DNA of 64,000 nt. Source: Fervidobacterium nodosum Rt17-B1. Its GTDB lineage: Bacteria > Thermotogota > Thermotogae > Thermotogales > Fervidobacteriaceae. The notes beneath the pieces were generated by a model. That model worked only from the letters and a program-made list of their open reading frames with translations. It was not told the DNA's origin and did no database searches. The stretch lies in assembly GCF_000017545.1 (NCBI RefSeq), contig NC_009718.1, forward strand, positions 1,860,001 through 1,924,000, in the 5' to 3' direction. Both the position numbers and the translations under genes were made by a program. Shown one piece after another: positions 1-9,217 of the stretch (the stretch's first letter is position 1; every line of letters begins with the position of its first letter).

Positions 1-358
1 CTATAATGTCTGATTTCCAAATATAAAAGAATATCGTCGTGATACTACCAAATATAAAATACAAGCCAAAATGCGCAGTCTTCCTTATGAGCATTTCAGC
101 AGGTACATATTCAGTTTTAAACCAAATCATCTTTAGTTTTCTTTCCATTTTTTGAAATAGCGTTGTATTTGAGAAATCAATTACGTTATCGACTTTTTTT
201 AAAAGTTTGTAAACAAAATGCGATTGCATCGAAGACTCTGTCGGTGATTTGGAAGAAAAATAAAAAATCAAAAATATCCAAAGCAAAAATATTACTCCAA
301 AAATAATTATCACAGATAACCTTTCTTGACTTTTACCTGACTTACGGTTCTTTTCCAT
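1..358 (-). CDS. VanZ-like membrane protein (3' end outside window)
   Basis: The first 119 codons of a minus-strand gene are visible and the rest lies left of the window. The start ATG is preceded by a GGAGAGAGGT ribosome site. A membrane segment covers residues 15-34, and a second hydrophobic stretch begins near residue 98. The motif RKTAHFGLY at residues 92-100, after an S-x-x-S-P-T stretch, is typical of the VanZ-like family, whose members are small membrane proteins of mostly unknown role (one is linked to teicoplanin resistance). Only the family is inferred; no substrate can be named. A promoter lies directly upstream, overlapping the terminator of the tldE transcript. Confidence 0.7.
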   Translation of the reverse strand, partial: MEKNRKSGKSQERLSVIIIFGVIFLLWIFLIFYFSSKSPTESSMQSHFVYKLLKKVDNVIDFSNTTLFQKMERKLKMIWFKTEYVPAEMLIRKTAHFGLYFIFGSITTIFFYIWKSDII

Positions 359-441
359 ACCTCTCTCCTTTGTTTATTAAAAATTATCTCTAAAATATTA
401 GACAATTTTTTATTTAATTTCGATTAGTATTTTTTAATAAA

Positions 442-470
442 ATTATATCACTTTATATTTAAAAAAGCAA
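442..470 (-). promoter_or_regulatory. Promoter of the VanZ-like gene
   Basis: Minus-strand TTGCTT (465-470), 17-nt spacer, extended -10 TGATATAAT (442-450). The -35 box lies inside the T-rich tail of the preceding terminator, so one transcript ends where the next begins. Confidence 0.6.
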
Positions 471-500
471 AAAAGCGGGCATTCGGAATGTGCCCGCTTT
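461..500 (-). terminator. Rho-independent terminator of tldD-tldE
   Basis: Perfect 10-bp stem (472-481 with 491-500), 9-nt loop, followed on the minus strand by a run of T interrupted by GC. The plus strand has no T tract after the stem, so it acts for the minus-strand genes. Confidence 0.85.
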
Positions 501-535
501 CTGGTATGTTTCTTTGTTTAAATCTATATTTGAAT

Positions 536-1861
536 TTATGCATTTCCAGCTATATCAAGTTCACTTATTAGAACAGATGGTACAATCATTCCATTCATAC
601 CGATAAAGCCCCTCAAATCGTTTCCAACTTCTTCAATTTTGTGCATTATTTCAAGGAAGTTACCAGAAATTGTTACCTGTTCAACTCCATGAACAATCTT
701 ACCGTTTTCTACTTTTAGTCCTTTCGCACCTAAGGAGAAATTACCTGATATTGGATTTGCGCCAGAGTGCATACCTTCAACTTCGATGATTACTATTCCA
801 TTATCAAGGGTTTCAAGAAGCTCTTCAAAATTCTTTTCTCCAGGCTCTACGTAAAGATTTATAGGTGCTATACTTGTCCCATATGCGTTTCCCGTTGGCT
901 CAACGTTATCTTTTTTGGCTGTTTTTAGATTATGGAGGAATGTCTTAAACACTCCATTTTCAATAATAACTTTTTCTTTTGTGGGTACACCTTGTGAGTC
1001 GAATGGCGTGGCGACAATACTCAGTTCATGTACTGGTAAGTCTTTTACTGTAAACTTTTCGGAAGCGATTTTTTCGCCAATTTTACCTTTGAGTGGTGAC
1101 AAGTTTTTATGCGCATTATCAGCATTTATCATAGACACAAGCATGCCTAAAATGTCGGAAAATACGTCGTTTCTTAGTATAACTCTGTACTTTCCACTCT
1201 TTACCGATTTCGAACCGATTAAAGTGATTGCTTCATCTTTTGCTCTCTCGCCAACGTGCGTGGGATTTATTTCTTCTGGTTTTTTACCAATAGCAAATTC
1301 AAAAGCGGATCTTGGTGATACATCTTTTGCCACTGCCATTGCGTACATAAAACCTCCACCACTGACGAATGAAACATCAAGTCCAAGGGTGTTTACTATC
1401 TTTGATTCGCTCATTTGGTCTCCGTATACGGCCATATCGTTTATAATTCTTTCGTCTTCTCTAACTTTTCTGTGAGCTATCTCAACGTAATTCAATCTTT
1501 CTTTCACGGAGAGAGTTTCAAAAGCCCCATTGTAAGGTTCAATGTTTGGGTACGTTCCTTTCCCATCGTAAAAGTATTCTATATCTTCTGTGTCTACAAT
1601 CGAAATATTTTCGTATGCGTCTATAAAAACTTTTTCTGGATTATCGAGTGTTTCCGTGTAAGACATGCCGATTTTCCCATCTTTAAGGACTTGAACGTTT
1701 ATCCTAAACTTCCCTGCGTCTGTATATTGGTCCATCTCACCGTTTTGATATCTCACTTGGAAATTTCTTGATTTTGAATAACTAATCTGTACTTCTACAC
1801 CTTTTTCCTTTGCAAGAACAAATATTTTTTCTTTGAATTCTTCAAAATTTATTGGTCTCAT
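536..1861 (-). CDS. tldE: TldE/PmbA-family protein, partner of TldD
   Basis: The 441-aa product is of normal length for the TldE/PmbA family (modulators of DNA gyrase, U62 peptidase family). In characterised bacteria TldD and TldE form a heterodimeric metalloprotease that degrades or matures unfolded peptides, and TldE lacks the metal-binding HExxxH motif. None is visible here either. Its ATG overlaps the tldD stop by four bases (ATGA), which indicates translational coupling, and a G-rich ribosome site lies in the tldD 3' end. A strong terminator follows about 35 bases downstream, so it is the last gene of the unit. The cellular substrate cannot be deduced from the sequence. Confidence 0.9.
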   Translation of the reverse strand: MRPINFEEFKEKIFVLAKEKGVEVQISYSKSRNFQVRYQNGEMDQYTDAGKFRINVQVLKDGKIGMSYTETLDNPEKVFIDAYENISIVDTEDIEYFYDGKGTYPNIEPYNGAFETLSVKERLNYVEIAHRKVREDERIINDMAVYGDQMSESKIVNTLGLDVSFVSGGGFMYAMAVAKDVSPRSAFEFAIGKKPEEINPTHVGERAKDEAITLIGSKSVKSGKYRVILRNDVFSDILGMLVSMINADNAHKNLSPLKGKIGEKIASEKFTVKDLPVHELSIVATPFDSQGVPTKEKVIIENGVFKTFLHNLKTAKKDNVEPTGNAYGTSIAPINLYVEPGEKNFEELLETLDNGIVIIEVEGMHSGANPISGNFSLGAKGLKVENGKIVHGVEQVTISGNFLEIMHKIEEVGNDLRGFIGMNGMIVPSVLISELDIAGNA

Positions 1862-3255
1862 TTATTTCGCCCCCCAACAATTATTTCACTTACCTTTATC
1901 GTTGGTTGACCAACGTCTGCCGGTATTGAACCACTGTAAGAACCGCACATACCTTGTCCTCTCGCAACGTCGTTACCAACCATTTCTATCTTTTGAATAA
2001 TTTCGTACCCTTTTCCTATGAGTGTTGCGCCTTTAACTGGCTTAGTTATTTTTCCTTTTTCAATTAAGTATCCCTCGTTCACCGCAAAATTAAATTCACC
2101 AGTCGCTGGATTGACGGAACCGCCTCCCATGGTCTTTGCATACAAACCGTAATCGACAGATGCTATGATTTCTTCGGGATGATAATCTCCAGGAAGAATA
2201 AATGTATTACTCATTCTTGATGTTGGCGCGAATGTGTAATCTTGTCTTCTTCCACTACCTGTTGAAGGCATTCCCATTCTTCTCGAGCCCAATTTATCTA
2301 TCATATATCCTTTCAATATACCTTTTTCGATTAAAACAATTCTCTGCGTAGGTGTTCCTTCGTCATCTACATTTGCGCTTCCCCAAGCGTTTGGTATTGT
2401 TGCATCGTCAACAGCGCTCACGCACTCTGCTGCGACCTGCTGACCTAATTTACCAGCGAAGACAGACATACCACGCGCGACGGAACTTGCTTCAAGAGCG
2501 TGTCCGACAGCCTCATGGAAAATAACCCCGCCAAATTCGTTGGATATTACAACTGTCATTTTACCAGCTGGCGCTGCTTCCGCATCAACCATTCTTGCAG
2601 CTATCCTCGCCGCTCTAATTCCGGCTTGCTCAACATCGATCTTATCTAAAAATTCAAATCCCATCGCCGCGCCTGGCCCATAGAAACCAGATTCCATCTG
2701 CCCATCTTTCATCGCGACAGCATTAATCATGAGCCTTGTTCTAACACGATTATCAGTTACGTAAACACCTTCAGAATTTGCGATTAAAACATTTTGATTG
2801 TAATCCCAGTAATTCACAACAACTTGTGCGATTAGAGAAGAATAATTCTTTGCAGCTTCGTAAGCACGTTTCATATAAGCAACTTTTATATCTTTTCTGA
2901 CTTCTTCAGGTTTGAGTAGTATAAAGTGTTTGTTGTTTAATTCTTTCTTTCTTAAATCAAAACTTGTTCCAGATAGTTTTACCTCTCCTAAAGCTTCACC
3001 GACTCTCTTCGCAACAGATAAAACACTTTCTTCTGACAAATCGTTGGTGTAAGCGTATATTGCCTTATCGCCTAAAAATCCCCTAATACCTATTCCAAAC
3101 ATTCTTCCAGTTTGCGCGTTTTCAACCTTACCATTCTTAAGTGAAATATTTGTTGAGAACCTATCCTCAACAAACACTTCGGCGAAATCTCCGCCATACT
3201 TTAGTACAGTTCCTAAAATTTCCTCAACAAATACCTTATCAAACCTATCAAGCAC
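1858..3255 (-). CDS. tldD: TldD-family metalloprotease
   Basis: The 465-aa product carries the catalytic zinc motif HEAVGH at residues 247-252 and the glycine-rich C-terminal region of the U62 peptidase family, including MCGSYSGSIPADVGQP. The start is a GTG behind GGGAGGGATAAAG. The family acts with TldE as a cytoplasmic protease on unfolded or modified peptides. The adjoining tldE overlaps by four bases, which fits a 1:1 heterodimer. A promoter with TTGACT and TAAAAT lies 56-85 bases upstream, with a small palindrome near the transcription start. Full length, no damage seen. Confidence 0.93.
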   Translation of the reverse strand: MLDRFDKVFVEEILGTVLKYGGDFAEVFVEDRFSTNISLKNGKVENAQTGRMFGIGIRGFLGDKAIYAYTNDLSEESVLSVAKRVGEALGEVKLSGTSFDLRKKELNNKHFILLKPEEVRKDIKVAYMKRAYEAAKNYSSLIAQVVVNYWDYNQNVLIANSEGVYVTDNRVRTRLMINAVAMKDGQMESGFYGPGAAMGFEFLDKIDVEQAGIRAARIAARMVDAEAAPAGKMTVVISNEFGGVIFHEAVGHALEASSVARGMSVFAGKLGQQVAAECVSAVDDATIPNAWGSANVDDEGTPTQRIVLIEKGILKGYMIDKLGSRRMGMPSTGSGRRQDYTFAPTSRMSNTFILPGDYHPEEIIASVDYGLYAKTMGGGSVNPATGEFNFAVNEGYLIEKGKITKPVKGATLIGKGYEIIQKIEMVGNDVARGQGMCGSYSGSIPADVGQPTIKVSEIIVGGRNK

Positions 3256-3295
3256 CTTTATCCCTCCCTTGTGAACAGAAAAGCGTGTAATATAA

Positions 3296-3308
3296 TTCGT
3301 TATACGAA
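3296..3308. promoter_or_regulatory. Small palindrome at the tldD transcription start
   Basis: TTCGT-TAT-ACGAA, 5-bp arms, directly downstream of the tldD -10 box. It is placed like an operator; no regulator is known from the sequence. Confidence 0.3.
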
Positions 3309-3310
3309 CA

Positions 3311-3340
3311 ATTTTACACCTTTGAATTATACAAAGTCAA
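3311..3340 (-). promoter_or_regulatory. Promoter of tldD-tldE
   Basis: Minus-strand TTGACT (3335-3340), 18-nt spacer, TAAAAT (3311-3316) preceded by GTG. Confidence 0.6.
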
Positions 3341-3372
3341 TAGTGATATTTTATAAAAATAACCAAAAATAA

Positions 3373-5139
3373 CTAAATTCTTTCAAAAAAACTATCAAGC
3401 TGTGAGAATGATAATTTCATCATTATTGGTCTTCCATGGGGACAAGTTAGTAGATTTTTACTTTTTATTTCTTTTATTATTTGCTGTACTTCATCGTGAG
3501 AGAGTTTATCTCCGGTTTTTACAGCGGATTTACAAGCTTTGGAAGCAAGAACATACGTTAAGCCTTTCGGCTTTTCGAAAGGAATTCTGTATTCCTCTAA
3601 GACTTCAAGAAAAACATTTGAGGCGTCTGTAACCTTTAAAATTGATGGAATCTGTTTTATTACAACCTCGCCACTTCCATCTTCTAACGTTTTTATTTCA
3701 AAGTCAAAACCGTATTTTTTGAATTCATCTGTCAATTGTTGCGATAATTGCAAAAAGCTTTTTCCGAGTTTTATGTGTAATGGTATAAGTAATTGTACGG
3801 TTTCAAATTTATTTTCTTTGAGTTGTTCATATATTATTCGCTCATGGGCTGCGTGGAAATCGATGATAACCAATCCATCTAAATCCTCAAAGACAATGTA
3901 CCTATCCTTAAGTACGATAAATTCTTTTGGGAGCGATTTTTCATTTAATTGTGGGAGTAATAAATTTTGAGATATTGAAGATAATGGTTCATATGGTCTG
4001 TATGTTTGAGGAGTTTCTTTTTGGTACAAATTTTTAAATTGATTTGGATACCATTCAGAATCTGTGTGTTGGTAATTTTCAGCCTTTAAATTTTGATTTG
4101 AAATTTCACTTGAATATTTTTCTTCTTCCTCTGAATTTTTTGATATAGACATCTGAAAAAAGCTGAATTTTCTCAAAGTTGTTCTAATAGTTCTCGCTAT
4201 CTCGTTATACACATTTTGAGGGTCGGAGAATTTTACCTGGAGTTTTTGAGGGTGTATATTAACATCTATTTTATCTGGTAGAAAGTCCAAGAAAATCACA
4301 CCATACGGATGTTCACCTTGTGCTAAAGCTTCACCATATCCCCGCTCAAATGAAAGATTAAGTAAGTTATCTATTACGAAGCGTTTGTTGACAAAAAAAA
4401 TCTGCCCAGAACGGTTTCTTCTTGTGTATTGTGGTGAAGAGATTATACCTGAAATCTGCATTATCTCACTTTGAAGTGGTTCAATTAAGCTGAATTCCTT
4501 TACTTCCGGAAATATAATGGAAAACCTATCTTCCAAACTTCCTTTTGACGCATTGTAAACTATTTCATCTTCTATCTTAAAAACAAAACTTACACTTGGT
4601 TGTACCAACATAAATTTCTCAACAATTTCGGTTACCATTCGAGTCTCAACTTTTTCAGAAGAGAGAAATTTTCTCCTCGCTGGGATATTGAAAAACAAGT
4701 CGTAAACCTCAACAGTTGTACCTCTTTCTCTGTGAGTTTCCGTAATTTTTATAATTTTTCCGCCGATTACCTCCAACCTGTGTGCGTTATTTCCATCTGA
4801 AGATGTGATAATTAAGCGGGATACTTCGGCAATTGATGAAAGAGCTTCACCACGAAAACCGTAAGAATGTATATTATATATGTCTTCTAAGGCAGATATC
4901 TTACTTGTTGTAAATCTATCAATAGCGATAAGCATATCATCTCTTGACATGCCTATACCATTATCTGAAACCTTTATATATGACTTTCCACCATTTCTAA
5001 TTTGCACTTCTATGCTTGTTGCGTTCGCATCTAAACTATTTTCAACAAGTTCCTTTACAACGGAAGCTGGATTAATAACAACCTCTCCAGCGGCGATTTT
5101 TGAAACAACTTCCTGAGGGAGTTTTTTAATAACCGACAA
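3373..5139 (-). CDS. mutL: DNA mismatch repair endonuclease MutL
   Basis: The N-terminal GHKL ATPase is clear: IAAGEVV, ELVENSLDA, DNGIGM and GFRGEAL. The C-terminal domain has the endonuclease motif DFHAAHERIIYE (D-x-H-A-x2-E-x4-E) plus ACKSAVK and CPHGRP, so this is a nicking-type MutL as found in bacteria without MutH. I place the start at the TTG at 5139, where an AGGAGGTG site lies at proper spacing. The open frame runs 15 codons further up to 5184, but that stretch lies inside the upstream terminator hairpin and the promoter. The product is 588 aa. A mutS partner is not in this window. Confidence 0.95.
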   Translation of the reverse strand: MSVIKKLPQEVVSKIAAGEVVINPASVVKELVENSLDANATSIEVQIRNGGKSYIKVSDNGIGMSRDDMLIAIDRFTTSKISALEDIYNIHSYGFRGEALSSIAEVSRLIITSSDGNNAHRLEVIGGKIIKITETHRERGTTVEVYDLFFNIPARRKFLSSEKVETRMVTEIVEKFMLVQPSVSFVFKIEDEIVYNASKGSLEDRFSIIFPEVKEFSLIEPLQSEIMQISGIISSPQYTRRNRSGQIFFVNKRFVIDNLLNLSFERGYGEALAQGEHPYGVIFLDFLPDKIDVNIHPQKLQVKFSDPQNVYNEIARTIRTTLRKFSFFQMSISKNSEEEEKYSSEISNQNLKAENYQHTDSEWYPNQFKNLYQKETPQTYRPYEPLSSISQNLLLPQLNEKSLPKEFIVLKDRYIVFEDLDGLVIIDFHAAHERIIYEQLKENKFETVQLLIPLHIKLGKSFLQLSQQLTDEFKKYGFDFEIKTLEDGSGEVVIKQIPSILKVTDASNVFLEVLEEYRIPFEKPKGLTYVLASKACKSAVKTGDKLSHDEVQQIIKEIKSKNLLTCPHGRPIMMKLSFSQLDSFFERI

Positions 5140-5161
5140 AATACCACCTCCTGTTTTTTCT

Positions 5162-5170
5162 ATTATATCA
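5162..5170 (-). promoter_or_regulatory. Extended -10 promoter of mutL
   Basis: Minus-strand TGATATAAT just after the T tract of the preceding terminator. No good -35 is seen. Transcription from here gives a leader of only about 15-20 bases before the TTG start. Confidence 0.5.
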
Positions 5171-5207
5171 CTAAAAAAAGGCATCCTGCTTTTAAGCAGG
5201 ATGCCTT
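5171..5207 (-). terminator. Terminator of the beta-rich envelope protein gene
   Basis: 13-bp perfect stem (5178-5190 with 5195-5207), 4-nt loop, then seven T on the minus strand. Confidence 0.88.
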
Positions 5208-5245
5208 CTATGGAATTATTTAAAACAAGAAGTTAGAAACAAAGA

Positions 5246-6445
5246 TTACAGTCCACCTGAAAAAGTGAATGCGATACCAATTCCCGGCGTAGTTTGACCA
5301 ATAGGAATAAATTGGTCAGTTGTTGCTGTTAGTTTCAAATCTGCATTTGCAAAGAACAAATTAAAACCAAAACCAATCGTGTGAGCGTATCCTGCTGGAT
5401 TCATTCCAAGCATGTAGTATAGCTTTAAAAGTCCAAGATTGAATCCCGCGTAACCTTTTGCCATCCAATTCCCATCAAGCCAATAGCTACCTGCAACGCC
5501 CCACATTAATGGGTTTTGCCCTTTGAAATAGCCGGTTATTTGTATTGGTGGTATAACATTGACAGGCTCGGTCAAATAAGATAATGGAGAATTATAAATA
5601 TTGTAAGTTGCATCGAGTGTCAAATTTGTACCTTCTGCTGTGTAATTTACTTTTCCATCGGATCTAATAGCTATAACATATGTTGCTTTTGCGGGTGATA
5701 TTGTTATATTTCTGACTGCAATTCCAAAATTATCAGTTCCAAAGCCGAGTTCCAAAGATATACCCGAATTTTGGAAATTGAATATCTCGTTTTCAATATT
5801 ATTAAGATTATAACTGCTCAAAATACGTGCTTGAGCTTGGATATTTAGTTCGGCGTAAGACGGTGATGCTGAAGAGGTGTAATATGCATAAGCATATGTA
5901 GAATTTTGGTCAGAAAAAACTATTGGTGAATAAAGATTTACACCGACGTAGAATTTTTCGAAAACTATTGAATTTCCAAGGTTCATAGTAATATTTGTCT
6001 TAAGGAAATTTGTTATAGTTGACTCATTTGTTTCACCTATGTTCGTTTCACCGAATAGAATGTTTGAAACAGTTTTTGGAATTGATAAACTTAAATTACC
6101 ATCTATTCTTAAGTATGGAACAAACCTAAAACCAAACAAATTTAAATGAGCGTAAGTACCAGCATTTGCGTTAAAAAACGCTTTTAAACCATTATTTATA
6201 GCTGATTTCATTGTTTCAGTGTTGATTATTAATTCCTCTTCGTTCAATAAAGCATTTAAATTATCCATTGTCAAAAAATTTTGAGATAGTTCAATATCAG
6301 CAAATGCTCCAACTTTAAGTAAAGCAGTCATATCTTCTTTTACAAGTACGACATTTCCGTAAGAGCTGAATGGTTGAATAATCATTGAAAAAGACAAAAC
6401 AGATATTAAAGAAAGAACTATGATTGTCAAAATTTTATTTTTCAT
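5246..6445 (-). CDS. Exported beta-rich protein, probable outer-envelope barrel, family unknown
   Basis: I do not recognise this 399-aa protein. It begins with a signal peptide (MKNKILTIIVLSLISVLSFS). The remainder is rich in alternating polar/hydrophobic stretches, G, N, Y and S, as in transmembrane beta-barrels, and ends in GIGIAFTFSGGL, a plausible terminal strand. The ribosome site is GAGGTGATAAG. The gene starts 15 bases after the large lipoprotein gene and its own terminator follows, so the two form an operon. I infer that the pair works together in the toga or outer envelope: one partner lipid-anchored, the other a barrel. No transport substrate can be inferred. Confidence 0.55.
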   Translation of the reverse strand: MKNKILTIIVLSLISVLSFSMIIQPFSSYGNVVLVKEDMTALLKVGAFADIELSQNFLTMDNLNALLNEEELIINTETMKSAINNGLKAFFNANAGTYAHLNLFGFRFVPYLRIDGNLSLSIPKTVSNILFGETNIGETNESTITNFLKTNITMNLGNSIVFEKFYVGVNLYSPIVFSDQNSTYAYAYYTSSASPSYAELNIQAQARILSSYNLNNIENEIFNFQNSGISLELGFGTDNFGIAVRNITISPAKATYVIAIRSDGKVNYTAEGTNLTLDATYNIYNSPLSYLTEPVNVIPPIQITGYFKGQNPLMWGVAGSYWLDGNWMAKGYAGFNLGLLKLYYMLGMNPAGYAHTIGFGFNLFFANADLKLTATTDQFIPIGQTTPGIGIAFTFSGGL

Positions 6446-6460
6446 ATCTTATCACCTCAC

Positions 6461-9004
6461 TTAATTTGACTTCAAACTAACGCTGGTTGCAACTTCAAGT
6501 TCAACTGCCAGGTATGGCGCTATACTCAAAACTCCATTGTAATTCAAAGATACAGTTTCACCTTCTGGAACTATTATCTCCCAAGGTGTGGAAGATGTAG
6601 CTAGTGCTTGCAACTTTTCTTTTGGAATATCTATAACTGTATTTCTGTTATCACCCGGTTTAAGTTCTACGGATACTATTGGTTCATTGTTTTGATCTTT
6701 ACCTAAATATAGTTTCCCTACAATTCCAGTAGTATTATTGAAGCTACCAAACTTTAATTTAACAGATTTTATTATATCTTTTAATCTGCCAAGTTCTGAC
6801 AAATTAACATTTTCGCTCTTAATTTTGACATCTTTTGTTGCGGTTATCTTTAAAGGAATATCCATATCTAATGAAAACACTATTTCGCTGTCATTACTCA
6901 ATTCACCGCCTCCTGTGTTCATTTCAACACTCAAACTTAAAATTTGCTCATTTTTTATAATGTTCTTTAAAATATAGCTTATATTTTTTTGCTCACCTTT
7001 TTTTAAATGCACAGGATTTCCTAATATTGTTATTGTTACTTGAGGATTTATTGTGGAATTAATAACATTAAATGATACAGTAGCGTTTGGTGTAATATCA
7101 AAATCCTTTAAGAACGCAAAATCACCTGTGAATAGGTTGGAAAAATCATATAAATTATTAAAAGTCTGTGTAAATGTAGTGCTTTTTAGATTTATTTTAG
7201 ATATCTCAAATTGTTTTATTTCAGGTGTAATTGAAAGACTTATACCGTCTTTTAATGGAACGTTTGTAACGGTTATAGGTGTTGATAATGTAGGTATTAT
7301 TTTCAAGTAGAATTGATTGAATGTAGTAAAATCGATATTTTTATTTAAAGCCTTAAGGGATATGGTTCCACTACCACTGAGTGTGTGTTCGCCTTCACCT
7401 TCCGTAAGGAAATTCGATTCAATATTCATTTTGACTTCTGATGTGATATTTGAAACATTGTAATTCAAATTAGCGATTAGATTAATTACAGCACTATTGG
7501 CAAGGTCTTTAACAAAATCTGGAATGTCTTGAGTAATTTCAATTGGATTCAGCGCGTTTGGTGGGTTAATTGACGCCGAGTGAATATAAGCATCATCGGA
7601 AATAGTTGAGCTGTAACTTACAGTATTTGCACTTACATCGCCAGTTATTAAAATGTTGACATTCGCTGGTAGGTTTAAATCTTCGAGATTTACTAATATT
7701 TTAGAATTTTCTAATGAAACCGGTTTACCTCCAAATGTTTCAGAAACAGCTGTTGGTGTCAAACCATTAAACGATAAGCTAACAATTCCTGCACCAAATT
7801 CAATAGAGTCCACATTTGGTATTGTTACAGTTAGTTCCAATGGAAAGTCCTTCACAGCTGTAACGTTAACCAATGGTGTGACTTTTATTTTTGGATTTTG
7901 TGTTCTAAAATCAAAGTTTACTATTCCCGTAAGTGTTATAGTTCCTTCAATGTTTATTCCATCGCTCAATTTGAAATAGTTTGTGCCAGGAAGGTTTATC
8001 GATGCTGTTTTTCCGGTTCCATTGCCACTTCCGATTTCTGTTCCTCCGGATTTCAATTTGATATTTTGAGATATCGTTTCACTTATATTGGCGACTATCT
8101 CTTCATTAATGGTTCCGGAGAGTTTAATTTGGTAATCTTGTGGGAATGTAAAGAGTGTTTCGTTTATGTTTATCTCTATTTTTTCTGAATCAAGCTTGCT
8201 TGTGTCAAAATCTTTCGCATAATTTACCAAGGGATCTACAAATTTGAAGGTTACTTGTGCTATACCGCTTGTGCTTGAATTGAACCTGAGTTGTAGATTT
8301 GAAGATTTTTTAACTAACAAGTTAGACACTGATATTTCTTGATTATTGCTAAGAGCAACAGTTCTACCGTCTAATACCATTGAGATGTTAGATGCTGTTA
8401 TGTTGGAAATTTTTACGTAAATTTTCACATTCTTTAAATTCGCCTCGGTGAAATTGAAAAGACTTTGAAGTGTGGTTACAGGAATTTCGAACGAGTTTGT
8501 ACCACTTGATACAGGAATGTTTTCATCGTTTAAAAATGTTATACTATTGATATAAATTTCCGTAGCTGATTGGGGTATTTCTAATTCACTTTGGGATAAC
8601 GTCGGCAATGGGATTGTTCCAGAGAGCATATTTGCGAAACTTGAAGTGTCGATTGTTATGTTGAAATTCTCAGATAATTTTGCAAGTTCATCTTTAAGCT
8701 TATTTTCTAAATCTTTCAATAACGTTTTTGGTGAATACTCTACTTGTGTTGCCAAGCTTAACTCAAGCGGATCCGTTTTTTCAAGTGTCAAAGAACCAGA
8801 GATGTTGTTTTCAAGTGGTGATATAAAATCTTTGATTTTTAAGTTGTAAGTTGTTATAGGAAATTCCAAATATTTCGTGTATTTAACATTCACCTTTTCA
8901 GGCGCTTTTTGCGGAATTCTTAACCCACAAGAAAAAATGAGTGAAAGTGTTAGAATGAGTATTAGAACCCATAATATCTTCTTAATTTTTTTAATACCTT
9001 TCAT
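6461..9004 (-). CDS. Large secreted lipoprotein with repeated beta-sandwich-like modules, family unknown
   Basis: The 847-aa product has a signal peptide of type II: basic MKGIKKIKK, a hydrophobic core and the lipobox LIFSC, so it should be lipid-anchored. I set the start at ATG 9004 because GGGAGGTGG lies 6-7 bases before it; the frame extends six codons further into that ribosome site. The mature part is Asn/Ser/Thr/Ile-rich with many short alternating strands. It contains recurring phrases (for example NVTAVKDFPLEL near residue 375 and KITATKDVKI near residue 725), which suggests repeated beta-sandwich domains. There are no cysteines of note after the lipobox and no catalytic motif. It is cotranscribed with the beta-rich protein downstream. 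Function unknown. Confidence 0.6.
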   Translation of the reverse strand: MKGIKKIKKILWVLILILTLSLIFSCGLRIPQKAPEKVNVKYTKYLEFPITTYNLKIKDFISPLENNISGSLTLEKTDPLELSLATQVEYSPKTLLKDLENKLKDELAKLSENFNITIDTSSFANMLSGTIPLPTLSQSELEIPQSATEIYINSITFLNDENIPVSSGTNSFEIPVTTLQSLFNFTEANLKNVKIYVKISNITASNISMVLDGRTVALSNNQEISVSNLLVKKSSNLQLRFNSSTSGIAQVTFKFVDPLVNYAKDFDTSKLDSEKIEININETLFTFPQDYQIKLSGTINEEIVANISETISQNIKLKSGGTEIGSGNGTGKTASINLPGTNYFKLSDGINIEGTITLTGIVNFDFRTQNPKIKVTPLVNVTAVKDFPLELTVTIPNVDSIEFGAGIVSLSFNGLTPTAVSETFGGKPVSLENSKILVNLEDLNLPANVNILITGDVSANTVSYSSTISDDAYIHSASINPPNALNPIEITQDIPDFVKDLANSAVINLIANLNYNVSNITSEVKMNIESNFLTEGEGEHTLSGSGTISLKALNKNIDFTTFNQFYLKIIPTLSTPITVTNVPLKDGISLSITPEIKQFEISKINLKSTTFTQTFNNLYDFSNLFTGDFAFLKDFDITPNATVSFNVINSTINPQVTITILGNPVHLKKGEQKNISYILKNIIKNEQILSLSVEMNTGGGELSNDSEIVFSLDMDIPLKITATKDVKIKSENVNLSELGRLKDIIKSVKLKFGSFNNTTGIVGKLYLGKDQNNEPIVSVELKPGDNRNTVIDIPKEKLQALATSSTPWEIIVPEGETVSLNYNGVLSIAPYLAVELEVATSVSLKSN

Positions 9005-9030
9005 ACTACTACCACCTCCCAATTTTTTCT

Positions 9031-9055
9031 ATTATATACTTTTAGACAATCTAAA
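9031..9055 (-). promoter_or_regulatory. -10 box and overlapping palindrome before the lipoprotein gene
   Basis: Minus-strand TATAAT at 9031-9036. Directly upstream of it, in the -35/spacer position, is TTTAGA-CAA-TCTAAA (9041-9055). A palindrome in that place resembles a repressor operator. Confidence 0.4.
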
Positions 9056-9091
9056 CGTTGATAAGTTCAAAAAATAAAAAATAAAAATGGC

Positions 9092-9121
9092 TTGTAGGAA
9101 TTATACATTTTATGGTAGAAT
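9092..9121 (+). promoter_or_regulatory. Promoter of flgB-flgC-fliE
   Basis: TTGTAG (9092-9097), 18-nt spacer, extended -10 TGGTAGAAT (9113-9121). It is a vegetative-type promoter; I see no sigma-28 consensus. Confidence 0.45.
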
Positions 9122-9217
9122 ATCTAAATAGAAAAAGGTTAAAATTAATTATACTACTATACCATTATACCATATTCTGGCTTTAAACACTTTTCTATTA
9201 TTTAGGAGGAAAAAGTC

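Noticed and set aside
1415-1771. Plus-strand frame inside tldE
   Set aside because: Antisense shadow with no ribosome site and no protein-like features.
5140-5184. Longer MutL start at 5184
   Set aside because: These codons lie in the upstream terminator and promoter; the strong AGGAGGTG site points to TTG 5139.
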